Assembly: GCA_963580285.1 (NCBI GenBank)
Contig: OY757013.1
Span: forward strand, 149,305,162-149,369,161
Origin: Lucinisca nassula
Lineage: Eukaryota; Mollusca; Bivalvia; Lucinida; Lucinidae
Direction: 5' to 3'
DNA: 64,000 bases
The notes under the pieces were generated by a model. The model saw only the letters and a list, made by a program, of their open reading frames with translations. It was not told the DNA's origin and did no database searches. The stretch's first letter is position 1. Every line of letters begins with the position of its first letter. A program made the translations under genes and the position numbers. Below, in pieces: positions 34,841-44,944 of the stretch.

Positions 34841-35022
34841 CAGTAAAACCTGCCTTAGTGGCCACCTCTATTAAGCAAGCAACCTGTCTTAAGCAAGCAA
34901 GCAAGCATTCAGTTCCCGAAAAAGGAAAATTCATTAAAATTCACCTGTGTTAAGCAAGCACCTGTCTTAAGCAAGCACCTTTTGAATATCCCACAGGTGC
35001 TTGCTTAATACAGGTTGAACTG
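34841..35022. mobile_element. TA-flanked MITE with 'CAGTaaAACCTG' ends
   Basis: Ends cagtaaaacctgcctta and taatacaggttgaactg are inverted repeats. TA dinucleotides at 34,839-34,840 and 35,023-35,024 fit the Tc1/mariner/pogo target rule. Inside are repeats of 'aagcaagc' and 'cacctgtcttaagcaagc'. It lies in the 3' part of TRE-6. Confidence 0.7.
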
Positions 35023-35200
35023 TACATTCTACTTGATTTGCAGAAATTGCTTACCATGTCCTTCCATTAATCCTTCAGTAAAGGTTGGCACTTCCTGAAA
35101 CTTTGAATCTGTTAGCTCAGGTGAGCGATACAGGACCAGCTTGGTCCTCTTGTATATTTTTTTCGGCGATAAAGGTGGCAATGTATTTGTATAGGCATAC

Positions 35201-35784
35201 AAAGGTTAATGTATATCTTTCTTTTTATTTTCGGGTATATGCAAATGTATGGGATATAAAAGGGTTTGAAAGTATTTGTACTTTATAGTAAATAATACCA
35301 AATAGTCGTACACACCAATTATTAGCCAAATCTCGGATAAAGGGAACAAATATGTGCGTTTGTGTTCAGATGGTAATACCATCAAATGTTTGCAATTTTC
35401 ATTGTTTACGATATTTGCATAGCTGCATGCATTCATTTGTAAAGAACAATCTTTACATCCTTTTGTTTCATGTCAAATGTTTCTAAATTTCGAAGTTTGC
35501 TACTCAATTATTGTTAATCAAATATTTGTAAAAAAGCATGCGCATGTTAGAAAAATTTGGTTATTTAAATATATGGCAAATGTATACATGTGCACATATT
35601 TATACACACCAGTTGCTTTCAAATATTCTATTGAAAGTGCGCGCGTGTGTTTGTGTGTGGGTGGGGGTCGGGGTGGATTGGGCTTGTATGCATCTTTGAA
35701 TTGGCCATATATTCAGATGCCAATTAAGATTTTGCCTAAGGCGATACCGCTATTGTATTTTATGACGTAGCCTTTGCGCTTTAC
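35201..35784. other. AT-rich interval, no recognised feature
   Basis: Low-complexity AT-rich DNA with a short GT-rich stretch near 35,641-35,680. Open frames here have no motif. Confidence 0.4.
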
Positions 35785-35789
35785 TTAAG

Positions 35790-36235
35790 AAATAGATCAG
35801 CTCTAACTGTGATTTGTTGAGTAATGAATCACAGTTTGGAGGTCAGTTGTAAAGTAGACAAATCACGAGCGCGTAGCGCGCGTGATTTGTCTACTTACAA
35901 CTGACCGACAAACTTTGATTTATTGCTCAACAAATCACAGACTAGAGCTGATCTATTTCGATTCTAACACGCTGAAAATCGGCAATAATGTTGTTTCTTT
36001 CAAAATCTCCCAACTTTTCGCCATTGTTAGAAGAAATCCCGCTAAAATTACCGACTGAAACACACGCATTTATATCCTTTTCTAACGTTTTCGATGCGAG
36101 AAAATGACGTTACACCGTCTAACGTCAAGGAAATCGACAAGTGACGTCATAAATTTCCAGTTTTTAATGACGTCACTCGTCACGCTCTTCCGAGCTGTGA
36201 TTTGTTGCAGAATAAAACACAGTTATTTTCCAGTG
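35790..36235. mobile_element. FB2 fold-back element
   Basis: A palindrome at 35,790-35,959 (arms of about 80 bp; outer ends aaatagatcagctct/agagctgatctattt; centre gcgcgtagcgcgcg near 35,873) is followed by about 270 bp with perfect TGACGTCA at 36,142-36,149 and 36,168-36,175. The same phrase 'gctgtgatttgttg' reappears near the right end (36,195). Its plan parallels FB1 and FB3, but its sequence does not. Confidence 0.65.
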
Positions 36236-36310
36236 CCTTTATAGGCGCGCTGTAATAGAAATAATCACTATTAACAGAAGCTTTTCAGCAGGACTACTTC
36301 ACATACCACT

Positions 36311-36543
36311 GGGGGGGGGGGGGGTCTATTCCTTTTAGTTCTTTCAATATGCGAGAGATCGACCGTGGTGCACTCACAAGAAACATATTTTCCGGTGTTC
36401 AGTCTAATATAAAAAATCGCCCCAGTAAAAATTCTGTTATCGTGTCTTTTAAGCGCAAAGTATATTTTCATAGCAGTATCCCCTTTCGAAGCAAAGCACA
36501 TCCGGCAGCTTTCCAAGGTTTCGTCCCTTTTGTCAGTTGAACC

Positions 36544-36575
<32 letters not shown>

Positions 36576-36635
36576 TGATGATTAATTACTGCGTTGTTCA
36601 TACAATTATGCGACATATTTAGAGAACGGTATAAC

Positions 36636-36668
<33 letters not shown>

Positions 36669-36670
36669 CA
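36311..36670. repeat. G-run and inverted (AAT)n/(TTA)n microsatellites
   Basis: About 14 G's lie at 36,311-36,324. An (AAT)n run (about 36,543-36,572) and a (TTA)n run (about 36,635-36,668) are inverted copies about 60 bp apart, able to pair as a hairpin. Confidence 0.7.
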
Positions 36671-36952
36671 GAAGTGGTTTTAGAAGTTATATTAGCAGTT
36701 GTAGTAGAGGATCCTCATTTCCACAAAAATTGTGTCAAACAATGCGCTCCAATACACGTAGCTTCCTTTCTTCACATGTCGAGAATTTGAAATGGTTCTG
36801 TGAGGGTCATACATTCATTAGGTGGAATCTGCTAAATTATGCTAATTAGCTGATAGCCAATGAATGATGGTCAAGAAACGCCATGTGGTTTGAATTATGT
36901 TTGCTGTCAAATGATGCGCAATTTATGATAGGTTATCTTCTATTCCAGACGA

Positions 36953-37116
36953 GTGAGTGAGTGAGTTTTAGTTTTACGTCCCACCAACAGCTAAGGTCAT
37001 ACGGAGACGGGACCTCGGTTTAAAGACTCATCCGAAAGTCTGGAGAAGCCCGGGATCGATCCTGCGATCCCTGGTTTACAATGCGAGTAGCGTAACCACT
37101 GCACCACGGAGGCTTC
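36953..37116 (-). mobile_element. SINE-G copy with perfect 14-bp target-site duplication
   Basis: Minus-strand SINE-G (tail 'tgagttttagttttacgtcc' on plus; head 'taaccactgcaccacggagg'). The direct repeat tctattccagacga is perfect at 36,939-36,952 and 37,117-37,130, so it is a young insertion. Confidence 0.9.
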
Positions 37117-37398
37117 TCTATTCCAGACGAAAGAAAGATACATGCATAATATCAATGGACTCGATTGTGATCCCAGATTGCAATGACCTCACCGTGACCT
37201 GTTCGTATTGTACATGTAGGGACATCTCCAGTGTGTTTTGTGCTAGCCTGGTAGAAAAATATTAACGAGAACGTGTGTGTGAACCAAATATCGGGTTACG
37301 GCCCCTGCCCATCGGAACAAAAAAACACGCGTATATAATTTTGACCCCCTTGAACCCCATTTTTATATTGGATAAAATTGGGGTTTACAGGGGTAAAA

Positions 37399-39114
37399 TT
37401 GTTTGTTTTGTTTGATTTGAGGTTTAATGTCCCTGTCAACACTGTATATGTCACTTTGGCGACGCTGCTTCCAATTTTGTGGGACTTTTACCCGACGTTG
37501 AGATGAAATGATATGTCAAGCCCTGTCGCCCAATGAAACCAATAGGGTTTATAAGCATGGATGGTCCGACTCGCACTGATTTGCATGGGCAGGCTTAGGG
37601 TACGAATTGCGCACCTCTTGTGGCTGATCTGTTCTTGTAGTGTTATGAAAGAGACTTCATGTTGTCGCTTTCCATTGATAACCAATCTGAAATTATTGAA
37701 GCTTTTATCTCCACTTCTAGATATTTAGATGATTTATTAAATATTGATAATACTTATTTCGATGGTTTGATAAGTCAGATTTACCCCCCCCCCCCCCCCC
37801 CCCCCAGAACTTCAGTTAAATAAAGCAAATTCTTCTGATACCGAGGCTCCGTTTTTGGATTTACATCTATCTATTGTAGATTGGTTTGTTTCGTGCAAAA
37901 TTTATGATAAACGAGATGACTTTGATTTTGAGATTGTAGTTTTTCCTTTTTTGGATGGTGGTGTTCCTCATGCGCCGTCTATGGAGTTTGTGTTTCGCGG
38001 TTAATTCAATTTGCTAGAGTGTGTAGTCATGTATCTGACCTCAACACTCGTAATAAATTGTTAACGGCTGGGCTTCTTAATCAGGGTTATCGGTACCATA
38101 AACTACGCAAAACGTTTTCAAAATTTTATAGACGCCATTCTGATTTAATTTCAAAATTCAATGTTGAACTTAAATCTCTTCTGCAACAGGGTCTATCGGA
38201 GCCCGAATTTTATTGTTGACTTCGTGTGTGGGTTCGGAAAAATATATAACCGCAATGACTTCGGTGCCCAATTTCGTAAGATCATTCTTCGATATGAAAA
38301 GGTTGGGTACAACATGGGCTGCATGCGTGGTGGTTGACCCAGTCACGGTTGGCAGCTTTGCTTCCCTCTTTGGTTGCACGCCGGTTGGTCAGGCCTCAGA
38401 TTCTATGACGGTTCCAACGTAAAGGTTTATTGACAATTAAAGAGATCTAATTCAAGGTAATGTTGGTTGGTGCCTGATGCTCTGTCTCTGGTCGGGCCCA
38501 TCGGAGTCTAACTGTTGGTTTTCTTTTGCTCCACCATTTCATTAGTGTTTTGCTGTCGAGTCCTCACCGTTGTCTCACCTCTGCGGTTCTTTGATTATTT
38601 GTGTTCACGGAGATGTTGCACTGATGAGTTAGGAGGCCTTCATGCGCACTAAACAAAGTATTTGTGTAAATCGTGACGGAAGTAAGGGCGAGGAAGGATT
38701 GTGGCCACGTAAAATCGATTTAAGCCCCCCAGTGGAGTTCTTTCCACTGACCGTTCCAAGGCGGTTCTTCTATGGCGGTTTATTTATGCTGTTGTTTGTT
38801 ACTACTCAGTGTGTATCACTTGTGTCCTTTTATTTTGGATGGCCATTTGGCCATTTTGTGGGAAAGTAACTATCCTTATGGCCATCCGTTGTTTAGGTTT
38901 ACATTATGGTCTGGTCGTTTCATGTTTGTGTTTCTTTCCCTTTGGTGTCTTTGATGGGTGGAGTAAGTCAATTGTATCGATTCCTGATCATTGTTTTACT
39001 TCTACTTAGATCCTCTAAGCGGGCCACCAGTACTCGTGTGCGGTCGGTTTCATCTCTGTGCGGAAGCCCCATGCAGCCCATCTATTTCTTCAATATCCAA
39101 TGGGCGGGGCCGCG
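37399..39114 (-). mobile_element. SINE-S inserted in MITE-M, itself split by PEN copy 6
   Basis: Minus-strand SINE-S. It is flanked by the 12-bp direct repeat acaggggtaaaa (37,387-37,398 and 39,115-39,126). The SINE reads tail to 'gggcaggctta' (37,597), then resumes 'cttagatcctctaagcgggc' at 39,005 and ends at its head 'atgggcggggccgcg'. Confidence 0.85.
37598..39004 (+). pseudogene. PEN copy 6 (1.41 kb), inner layer of the nest
   Basis: Begins 'gggtacgaattgcgcacctc' at 37,598 and ends 'gttttacttctac' at 39,004. The 4-bp repeat ctta flanks it (37,594-37,597 and 39,005-39,008). It carries the RT YLDD region (SRYLDDLLNI), with a run of 22 C's (37,784-37,805) where relatives have about 4-7. GYRYHKLRKTFSKFYRRHS (frame at 38,019-38,219), a FNCTPVG-like end and the full 3' region follow. 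Frameshifts and stops make it inactive. Confidence 0.85.
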
Positions 39115-39379
39115 ACAGGGGTAAAACTTAATTTTTTTCATATTTCTGCTCTTAAAATATAGATTGTGGGTACTCGTAAGAACCGCTTCAATGAGGCAGT
39201 TCTTACAAGTACTGACAATCTAAATGTTTAGCCGCTTCAATGAGGCAGTTCTTACAAGTACTGACAATCTAAATGCTTAGCAGAAATAAAATATCACAAG
39301 TTTTCATCTTAAAATTTTCGTTTTTTTCTTCGGTAAAGTTTACAATGTTTTTCTACAGGCATGTTTTCGTAATACGGAT

Positions 39380-39436
39380 GAGACTTTAAACCGAGGTCCC
39401 GTCTCCGTATGTACTTAGCTGTTGGTGGGATGTAAA
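39380..39436 (+). mobile_element. SINE-G fragment
   Basis: The body and tail only: 'tttaaaccgaggtcccgtct', 'ctgttggtgggatgtaaaac'. No head. Confidence 0.6.
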
Positions 39437-39534
39437 ACTAACACATGCACACATTGATTCAACATATACTTGCAGTAACAACTTATACATACAGCTGAAT
39501 TATAATTGGGCCCCGCCCATAGGGGTTAGAGAAA

Positions 39535-39770
39535 AAGATATGGCTTGGCGAGCTGAAACCCGCCTCTCATGAGTACTGATAAACCACTTAAAAAGACTAA
39601 GCTGTCCAGGCAAAGTGGTAACAGACGAACGGTCTATGCATTTTCATTGAGCGATAGGAATTGAGGTGTCATTTCATCTCGATATTGGGTAAAAGTTCCA
39701 TTAAATAACGTCTTCAAAATGACCTAAATAGTGTTGGCGGGGACGTTAAACCTCAATTCAAATGCAAGCT
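39535..39770 (+). mobile_element. SINE-S copy, diverged
   Basis: Reads 'gagctgaaacccgcctctca', 'gagtactgataaaccactta' to 'ggggacgttaaacctcaatt'. The 5' head is truncated. Confidence 0.75.
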
Positions 39771-40119
39771 AAACTATTTTAAAAGTTTAGGCATATATTA
39801 ATATTACAATAATGTTACAGCCAATGTGAGTGAACGGCTAAAAAAAGACTGAACTAACTGGTTTCTGTCTTTTAACACGAGCTATTGAATAAAACGACTG
39901 TGAGCACCGGTGGGTCGATTCAAACAACCTATAAAATCGAAAATAGCGTTATCGAGCCGAGCAAGGATGGCAAAAATTAAAATCACTTCCGGGTCCCTAT
40001 TTTGTGTTTTAATGCTCATAAATTCTTTATTTCAATATTGGTTCGAGTGGAACCTACCCACAATTCAGCTCGCTAACATTATTTTCCACTTGTTTACACG
40101 TTTTTGGGTTGTATGATGT

Positions 40120-40672
40120 AACCGGCCCTCGCCCATCGGGGCTTGAAGAAATAGTAGGCTGCATGATGCCTCCATGCAGAGCTGAAACCAACTGCACACG
40201 AGTACTGGTAAACTACTTAGAGGATCTAAGCCTGCCCATGCAAAGCGGTGCGAGTCGAAGCGTCCATGCTTATAAACCCTATTGGTTTCTTTTTAGTGAC
40301 AGGGCTTGAATTGCCATTTCATCTCGGTGTCGGGTAAAAGTCCCACAAAACTGCGAAGTAACGTCCCTAAAATGGCTATACAGTGTTGACGGGTATGTTA
40401 AGTAGAAGTAAAACAAAGATCAGGAATCGATACAATAAACTTACTCCACCCATCAAAGACACCAAAGGGAAAGAAACACAAACATTAAGCGACCAGACCA
40501 TAATGGAAACCTAAACAAAGAAAGGCCATAAGGACAGTTACTTTCCCACAAAATGGCCATGTGACCATCCAAAATAAAGACACAAGTGATACACACAGTA
40601 AGTAACAAACAACAACATAAATAAATCGCCACAGAAGAACTGCCTTAAACCTCAAATCAAACCAAAATGTAT
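40120..40672 (+). mobile_element. SINE-S copy split by PEN copy 7
   Basis: Head 'ccggccctcgcccatcgggg', body to 'gacgggtatgttaa' (40,401). It resumes 'ttaaacctcaaatcaaacc' at 40,645. Confidence 0.85.
40402..40644 (-). mobile_element. PEN copy 7 (243 bp), 5'-truncated, in SINE-S
   Basis: Minus strand; the 3' end 'gtagaagtaaaacaaagatc' starts at 40,402. The element is truncated within 'ggcggttctt' at 40,644. A 4-bp repeat ttaa flanks it (40,398-40,401 and 40,645-40,648). The uninterrupted SINE phrase gttaaacctc gives the empty site. Confidence 0.85.
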
Positions 40673-40724
40673 GATTAACTGCACGTTCCTGCGGTCGATT
40701 GCCTCTGAGAGTAGGTTTGAACAA

Positions 40725-40870
40725 TCTATTTGTTTGAATTGGGGCTAAAGTCTCCGTTAACACTTTATAGGTTATTTTGGAGACGTTGCTTCCAGTTTTG
40801 TAGGGCCCTGCCGCCCAAATTAAACCAAAAGGTTTTTTTTTCGCATGGACAGGCCAACTTGCATCAAGCA
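40725..40870 (-). mobile_element. SINE-S fragment, diverged
   Basis: Minus-strand tail half: 'ttgtttgaattggggctaaa', 'ttttggagacgttgcttcca'. Ends near 40,870. Confidence 0.65.
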
Positions 40871-40979
40871 GTTTACTAGGCTTGAACAATGTCACAGTTT
40901 TGAGCAGATGTACAAATATTATCGCTATTATCTGGAATCCTGTAATGTTTATACATAATGTCAACAAGTCAGAATAACG

Positions 40980-41220
40980 AAGACCCCACTAAACCCCATT
41001 CTATATAGAGAAAACTGGGGTTTACAAGGCTGTACGTTATTTCTCTTATTTCTGCTCAAAGTCATATGCTGTTGTCAATGAAGCGGTTCTAACGAGCACC
41101 CGCAACATGTATGTTTGCAGTATATTAAAATAAGAAAAATATCATAGATTTTCATCAGAAAAGTGGCCATTTTGGAGACGTGAAAAATGCGCTACGTCGC
41201 ACAGATGTGTTATCGTAATG
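40980..41220. mobile_element. MITE-M copy (second subfamily)
   Basis: Subfamily with 'aaaactggggtttacaaggc', 'catcagaaaagtggccattt' and end 'gtgttatcgtaatg'. The palindrome has decayed (only gaagcggttctaacgagcac is clear). Confidence 0.65.
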
Positions 41221-41458
41221 AGCAGTTCAGTGTGCAATAAAAATTAATCTAACAAACTTTCAGTCTGAAATATTAAACCCTCTATGGCAGATTATGTAAC
41301 ACACAACTGATTTCTGGCAATAACATTTTGCAGGCTAATGAGAAGCTCTGCCTAAACCAAACATAAACATGCTGGGCGTCAATGTCTTTATAGCTGATTA
41401 AACTGTGAGATTCTGTCAATCAGTTGTAGAAACCCTTGACTACAAAGCTCTCCCTTTA

Positions 41459-41726
41459 AAATATATGGGCTGCATGATGCTTCCACGCAGAGCTGAAGCC
41501 GACCGCACACGAGTACTGGTAGACCGCTAAGAGGATCTAAGCCTGCCCAGGCAAATCGGTAGGAGTCGGACCGTCCATGCTTATAAACCCTATTGGTTTC
41601 ATTTGCGACAGGGCCTGAGATGTCATTCCATCTCATTGTCGGGTAAAAGTCCCACAAAATTGGAAGCAACGTCTCCAAAATGACCTGTACAGTGTTGATT
41701 GGGACGTTAACCTCAAATCAAACAAA
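41459..41726 (+). mobile_element. SINE-S copy
   Basis: From 'atatgggctgcatgatgctt' to 'gggacgttaacctcaaatca'. Nearly complete except for the extreme head. Confidence 0.8.
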
Positions 41727-41761
41727 GCACCAAATATCGGGACTTCGGGAAAGAGAAATTG

Positions 41762-42003
41762 ATTGAGCTGCATGATGCTTCCATCGAACGCACATAAGTA
41801 CTAGTAAACCGCTTAGAAGGTTAAGGCCTGCCCTAGGCAAAGTGGTGCTTGTCGGACCTTCCATGCATATAAACCCTATTTGTTTCATTAGGTGGCAGGG
41901 CTTGAAGTGTCATTTCATCTCAATGTCAGGTAAAAGTCCCACAAAATTGGAATGAAGTCTCCAAAATGATCTATTCAGTGGTGACGGTGACTTAAACCTC
42001 AGG
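41762..42003 (+). mobile_element. SINE-S copy, diverged
   Basis: From 'gagctgcatgatgcttccat' to 'acggtgacttaaacctcagg', immediately after the previous copy. The two lie in direct orientation. Confidence 0.7.
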
Positions 42004-42129
42004 ATAAATATTGTAAACAAAAATGTCATGCTCTCTTTCTGGCCATTTATCCATACGTAATCATGTAGTATTGAATTTATTAAAGGAGTTGGGGGGAATA
42101 TTAGGGACAAAATGCGAAGCTTCGCCACT

Positions 42130-42397
42130 CCAATATAATTTTCACCACCCTGAACCCTACTTTTATAATGTTAAAATGAGGTTTACAGGGTTAAACCTCA
42201 TTTTTCTTATTTCTGCTCGAAAGTGTAGATTGTGGGTACTCCTTAGAACCGCGTCGATGAGGCCGTTCTAAAGGTACCCACAATCCATATTTTGAGCAGA
42301 AATAAGAAAAAAAATCACAATTTTTCATCTTAAAATTTTCGATTTTCAGCGTTAAAATTTACAATGTATTTGTATAGTAAGCGTATTTCCATAATAA
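42130..42397. mobile_element. MITE-M copy
   Basis: Left part 'ccaatataattttcaccacc', palindrome with centre near 42,257 (gaaccgcgtcgatgaggccg), and right end 'tagtaagcgtatttccataa', all diverged. Confidence 0.75.
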
Positions 42398-42579
42398 TGA
42401 GCATGAATGCAAGATTTTTTTATCATATGACATTTAAACGCATTTTATTCACGATTTGTTTACAAAACTGCCACTATTCCGTCATTACTAAACGCAACGT
42501 CGTTAAGGACACCGTACGTGTAACATTACAGGACGTATCTAACTAATTTGCATATTCATCACGTCCGTGAAATGAACAC

Positions 42580-42776
42580 CCCCATAAACCACACTTTATA
42601 TAGAGACAATGGTGTTTATACAATATTTTTCTTATTTCTGCTTCAAGACATAGAATGCACCCACATCCTATGTTTGCAGTATAAAAATATCACGGATTTT
42701 CATCAGAAAAGTAGCTAGTTTGGAGATGTGAAAAGTGCTCTAAGTCGCACGGGTGGATTATCGTAATATAATCCGC
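42580..42776. mobile_element. MITE-M copy (second subfamily), palindrome deleted
   Basis: Has 'acccccataaaccacacttt', 'catcagaaaagtagctagtt' and 'gtggattatcgtaat'. The central arms are reduced to 'catagaatgcacccacatcc'. Confidence 0.6.
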
Positions 42777-42918
42777 TGGTAGATTACCGAATTTAACACA
42801 TGACGTTATTACATTCTCAAACGCGACGTCATATGTTAAAAAGAAAATAGTTTATACCTCTCCTTCATTTCATTTAATAAAGAGGTTGTTGTTTCCTTGA
42901 TCTGCTAATGTGATGTTA

Positions 42919-43249
42919 CAGTAGAACTTCGATGGCTCGTTTACCATGGTTGAGTCGAACCTATGTTTGAGCCCCTAGAGAAATCCTGTACATTAGAAAT
43001 AGTGGGGATAATTTAAGAGATTTTCGCCTTTTTTACTTGCAAATTTATGCTGTGTGTACTCATTAGAATCGCCTCGATGAGGCGATTCTAATGAGTACAC
43101 ACAGCATACATTTTCATCATGTAACACCGAAAAGATGTCCAAAAGTATATCGTATACCTCCTGGCAGTATCCCTCAGTGGCTCGAACTACCCCTGTCTCG
43201 AACAGAATTTCGAGGAACCAAAGGTGTTCGAGCCATTGAAGTTCGCCTG
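42919..43249. mobile_element. TA-flanked MITE enclosing a MITE-M-like palindrome
   Basis: Terminal inverted repeats cagtagaacttcgatggctcg and cgagccattgaagttcgcctg lie between TA dinucleotides (42,917-42,918 and 43,250-43,251), as in pogo/Tc1-type elements. Inside, 43,043-43,112 is a near-perfect palindrome (gaatcgcctcgatgaggcga at the centre) of the MITE-M core type, without MITE-M ends. Confidence 0.75.
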
Positions 43250-43619
43250 TACATATGAATTATGGGTGCTGGTTAGATTGGCCTATTATAGGTGATTCCC
43301 GTCATTTTGACGAGGTTCTAATGACTACGCACAATATCTTTGACCACAAAAACGAAACTGATATGCCATTATAAATTCCATTTTTTGTGTCGATTATTTT
43401 TCAGTCGACCCAAAGCTACTAAGCACAGCAGCTTTACGCTACTGGTGTCCACGTGACTATCACTGATTTATACGAAATTTTCTGTACTGTTTATTTACAA
43501 CCGCGCATTTGTTGTATTTACAACCGCGCATTTGTTGTGGTTTTTGAGTGCTGTGTTAAGAGGTTGGTAAATTTCGATAACACAACCGTGGTCCAAAATA
43601 GCGCCTATCTTATCTCTAG

Positions 43620-43850
43620 AACCAAACTTTTTCAAGTGAAACGTTTGATATTTTCTTATTTCTTGTCCAAATACAGATTGTGAGTGCTCGTTAGAATAGT
43701 CGCGATGACGTGGGTCCAATGGGTCCCAAACACTCTATGTTTGTAACCAAACAATAAGGAAAATAATGGATACCCTGCAAACCCCACTTTTCTCTATGTA
43801 AAGTGAGGTTTAACCGGTCTTCCTTTCGCGGACTTGTTAACGTCATGGTC
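43620..43850. mobile_element. MITE-M-related fragment
   Basis: Contains 'tgatattttcttatttcttg', 'gattgtgagtgctcgttaga', then 'ggataccctgcaaaccccac' and 'aaagtgaggtttaaccggtc'. The palindrome is no longer symmetrical. Confidence 0.55.
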
Positions 43851-44437
43851 TGTATAATCTGCACTGAGCTCTTGTACTGGGACATAAGCAAACACTGTAC
43901 CTTTAAATAAGTCGCCTAGAATTTGGCGTCTGATCAGAATCTACCCTGTTTGCCTAAAGTACATACAGGGTTTATAAGGGTGGTGTCTATGGAAATGTTG
44001 AAGGACACCGAAGTGTCTGAGGCGACAGATGGAAGGATAAAGTCGCCATCGGAAGGGATCATGTTTGACTATGGGAAGCTGAAATCCATGAAAAATAAAG
44101 CTGTTCCTTAGCCTTTTTATGATCGTAAAGCAAGCACGCCCGTATAAACTTTGCCTTTAAAGAGGCAGGTTGGGGATGAAACAATGACAATTTCGTTAGC
44201 ATAAAATTTATTTCCACCATACAGCAACTATACACTGTAAACCGTTTGTAACAACATTGTGTGGATCCAAAGCAAAATCAGTCAGGCTGACCATTACCAA
44301 GCATGTCATATCAAACACAAAATAAAACAGTATATTTAATAAAAAGAAAGGTTAGTAATGATCATATTCTGTATGGACCACGGAAAGCAAGAAATGTTTT
44401 AGAGCGCCTGCACAATGTAAATCTAAAAACCAAATCT
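43851..44437. other. No recognised feature
   Basis: Single-copy-looking sequence. A 62-codon open stretch at 43,923-44,111 has no recognisable motif. Confidence 0.4.
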
Positions 44438-44448
44438 AGAGCAAGTCG

Positions 44449-44741
44449 GCCTCCGCACATCGGGGCTTGAAGAAATATAGGGGCTGCACGATGCTTCCTA
44501 GCAGAGCTGAAACCGACCGCACACGAGTACTGGTAAACCGCTTAGAGGATCTTAGCCTGCCCAGGCAAAGCGGTGTGAGTCGGCCCGTCCATGCTTATAA
44601 ACCGTATTGGTTTCAATGAGCGGCATGGCTTGAGATGTCATTTCATCCCAATGTCGGGTAAAAGTCCCACAAAATTGGAAGCAAAGTCTCCAAAATGACC
44701 TTTACAGTGTTGACGGGGACGTAAAACCTCAAATCAAACAG
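44449..44741 (+). mobile_element. SINE-S, complete copy with 11-bp target-site duplication
   Basis: Runs from 'gcctccgcacatcggggctt' to 'gtaaaacctcaaatcaaac'. The repeat agagcaagtcg flanks it perfectly (44,438-44,448 and 44,742-44,752). This copy defines the element length as 293 bp. Confidence 0.9.
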
Positions 44742-44944
44742 AGAGCAAGTCGATGGCGCGCCATCGCATAGCCCCACGCTACGCAGAAAATATCACAATA
44801 AAAGGACCAAAAATACTTTATATTTTACTTCTGTAGACCCCAAGACAAGCCAATCCCCGCACCCGGTAAAATTTGCACCACTGTATTCTCTCTTCATGAC
44901 CTTTAATTTGATATGCAACATGACTATATAGACTTTTGACCCCT

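Larger units (their letters stand above)
30766..35154 (+). mobile_element. TRE-6: 4.4-kb tandem-repeat mobile element, about 25 monomers of about 160 bp
   Basis: The 5' hairpin tagctcacctgggccgaagg..ccaggggagct is followed by (ccgtcgt)n-like sequence (30,808-30,845), then an array marked 'gatcggatctttctgaaact', 'aaggtggctggggataaaa' and 'cgaaaaccggccaag'. It ends ttagctcaggtgagcgatac, hairpin ggaccagcttggtcc and tcttgtat. A subterminal inverted pair (ctcacctg/caggtgag) joins the ends. Insertion is in a T-tract. This fits Helentron-type non-autonomous elements with tandem cores, such as bivalve 'pearl' elements; that class assignment is inference. No long open frame. Confidence 0.7.
30536..35200. 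mobile_element. MITE-M copy split by TRE-6
   Basis: The left part (atcacgaaaacccgcctaca, palindrome centre at 30,682-30,684) stops in a T-run at 30,765. The right part (tttcggcgataaaggtggca, tttgtataggca) resumes at about 35,155. The joined order matches intact copies such as 47,766-48,044, so TRE-6 inserted into this MITE. Confidence 0.8.
37318..39375. mobile_element. MITE-M copy hosting SINE-S and PEN (outer layer of a nest)
   Basis: The left part is aaaaacacgcgtatataatt to gggtttacaggggtaaaa (37,318-37,398). The right part resumes 'acaggggtaaaacttaattt' at 39,115 and continues to 'ggcatgttttcgtaata' near 39,375. The palindrome in the right part is followed by a 51-bp tandem repeat of its right arm (gccgcttcaatgaggcagtt twice). 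Confidence 0.8.
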
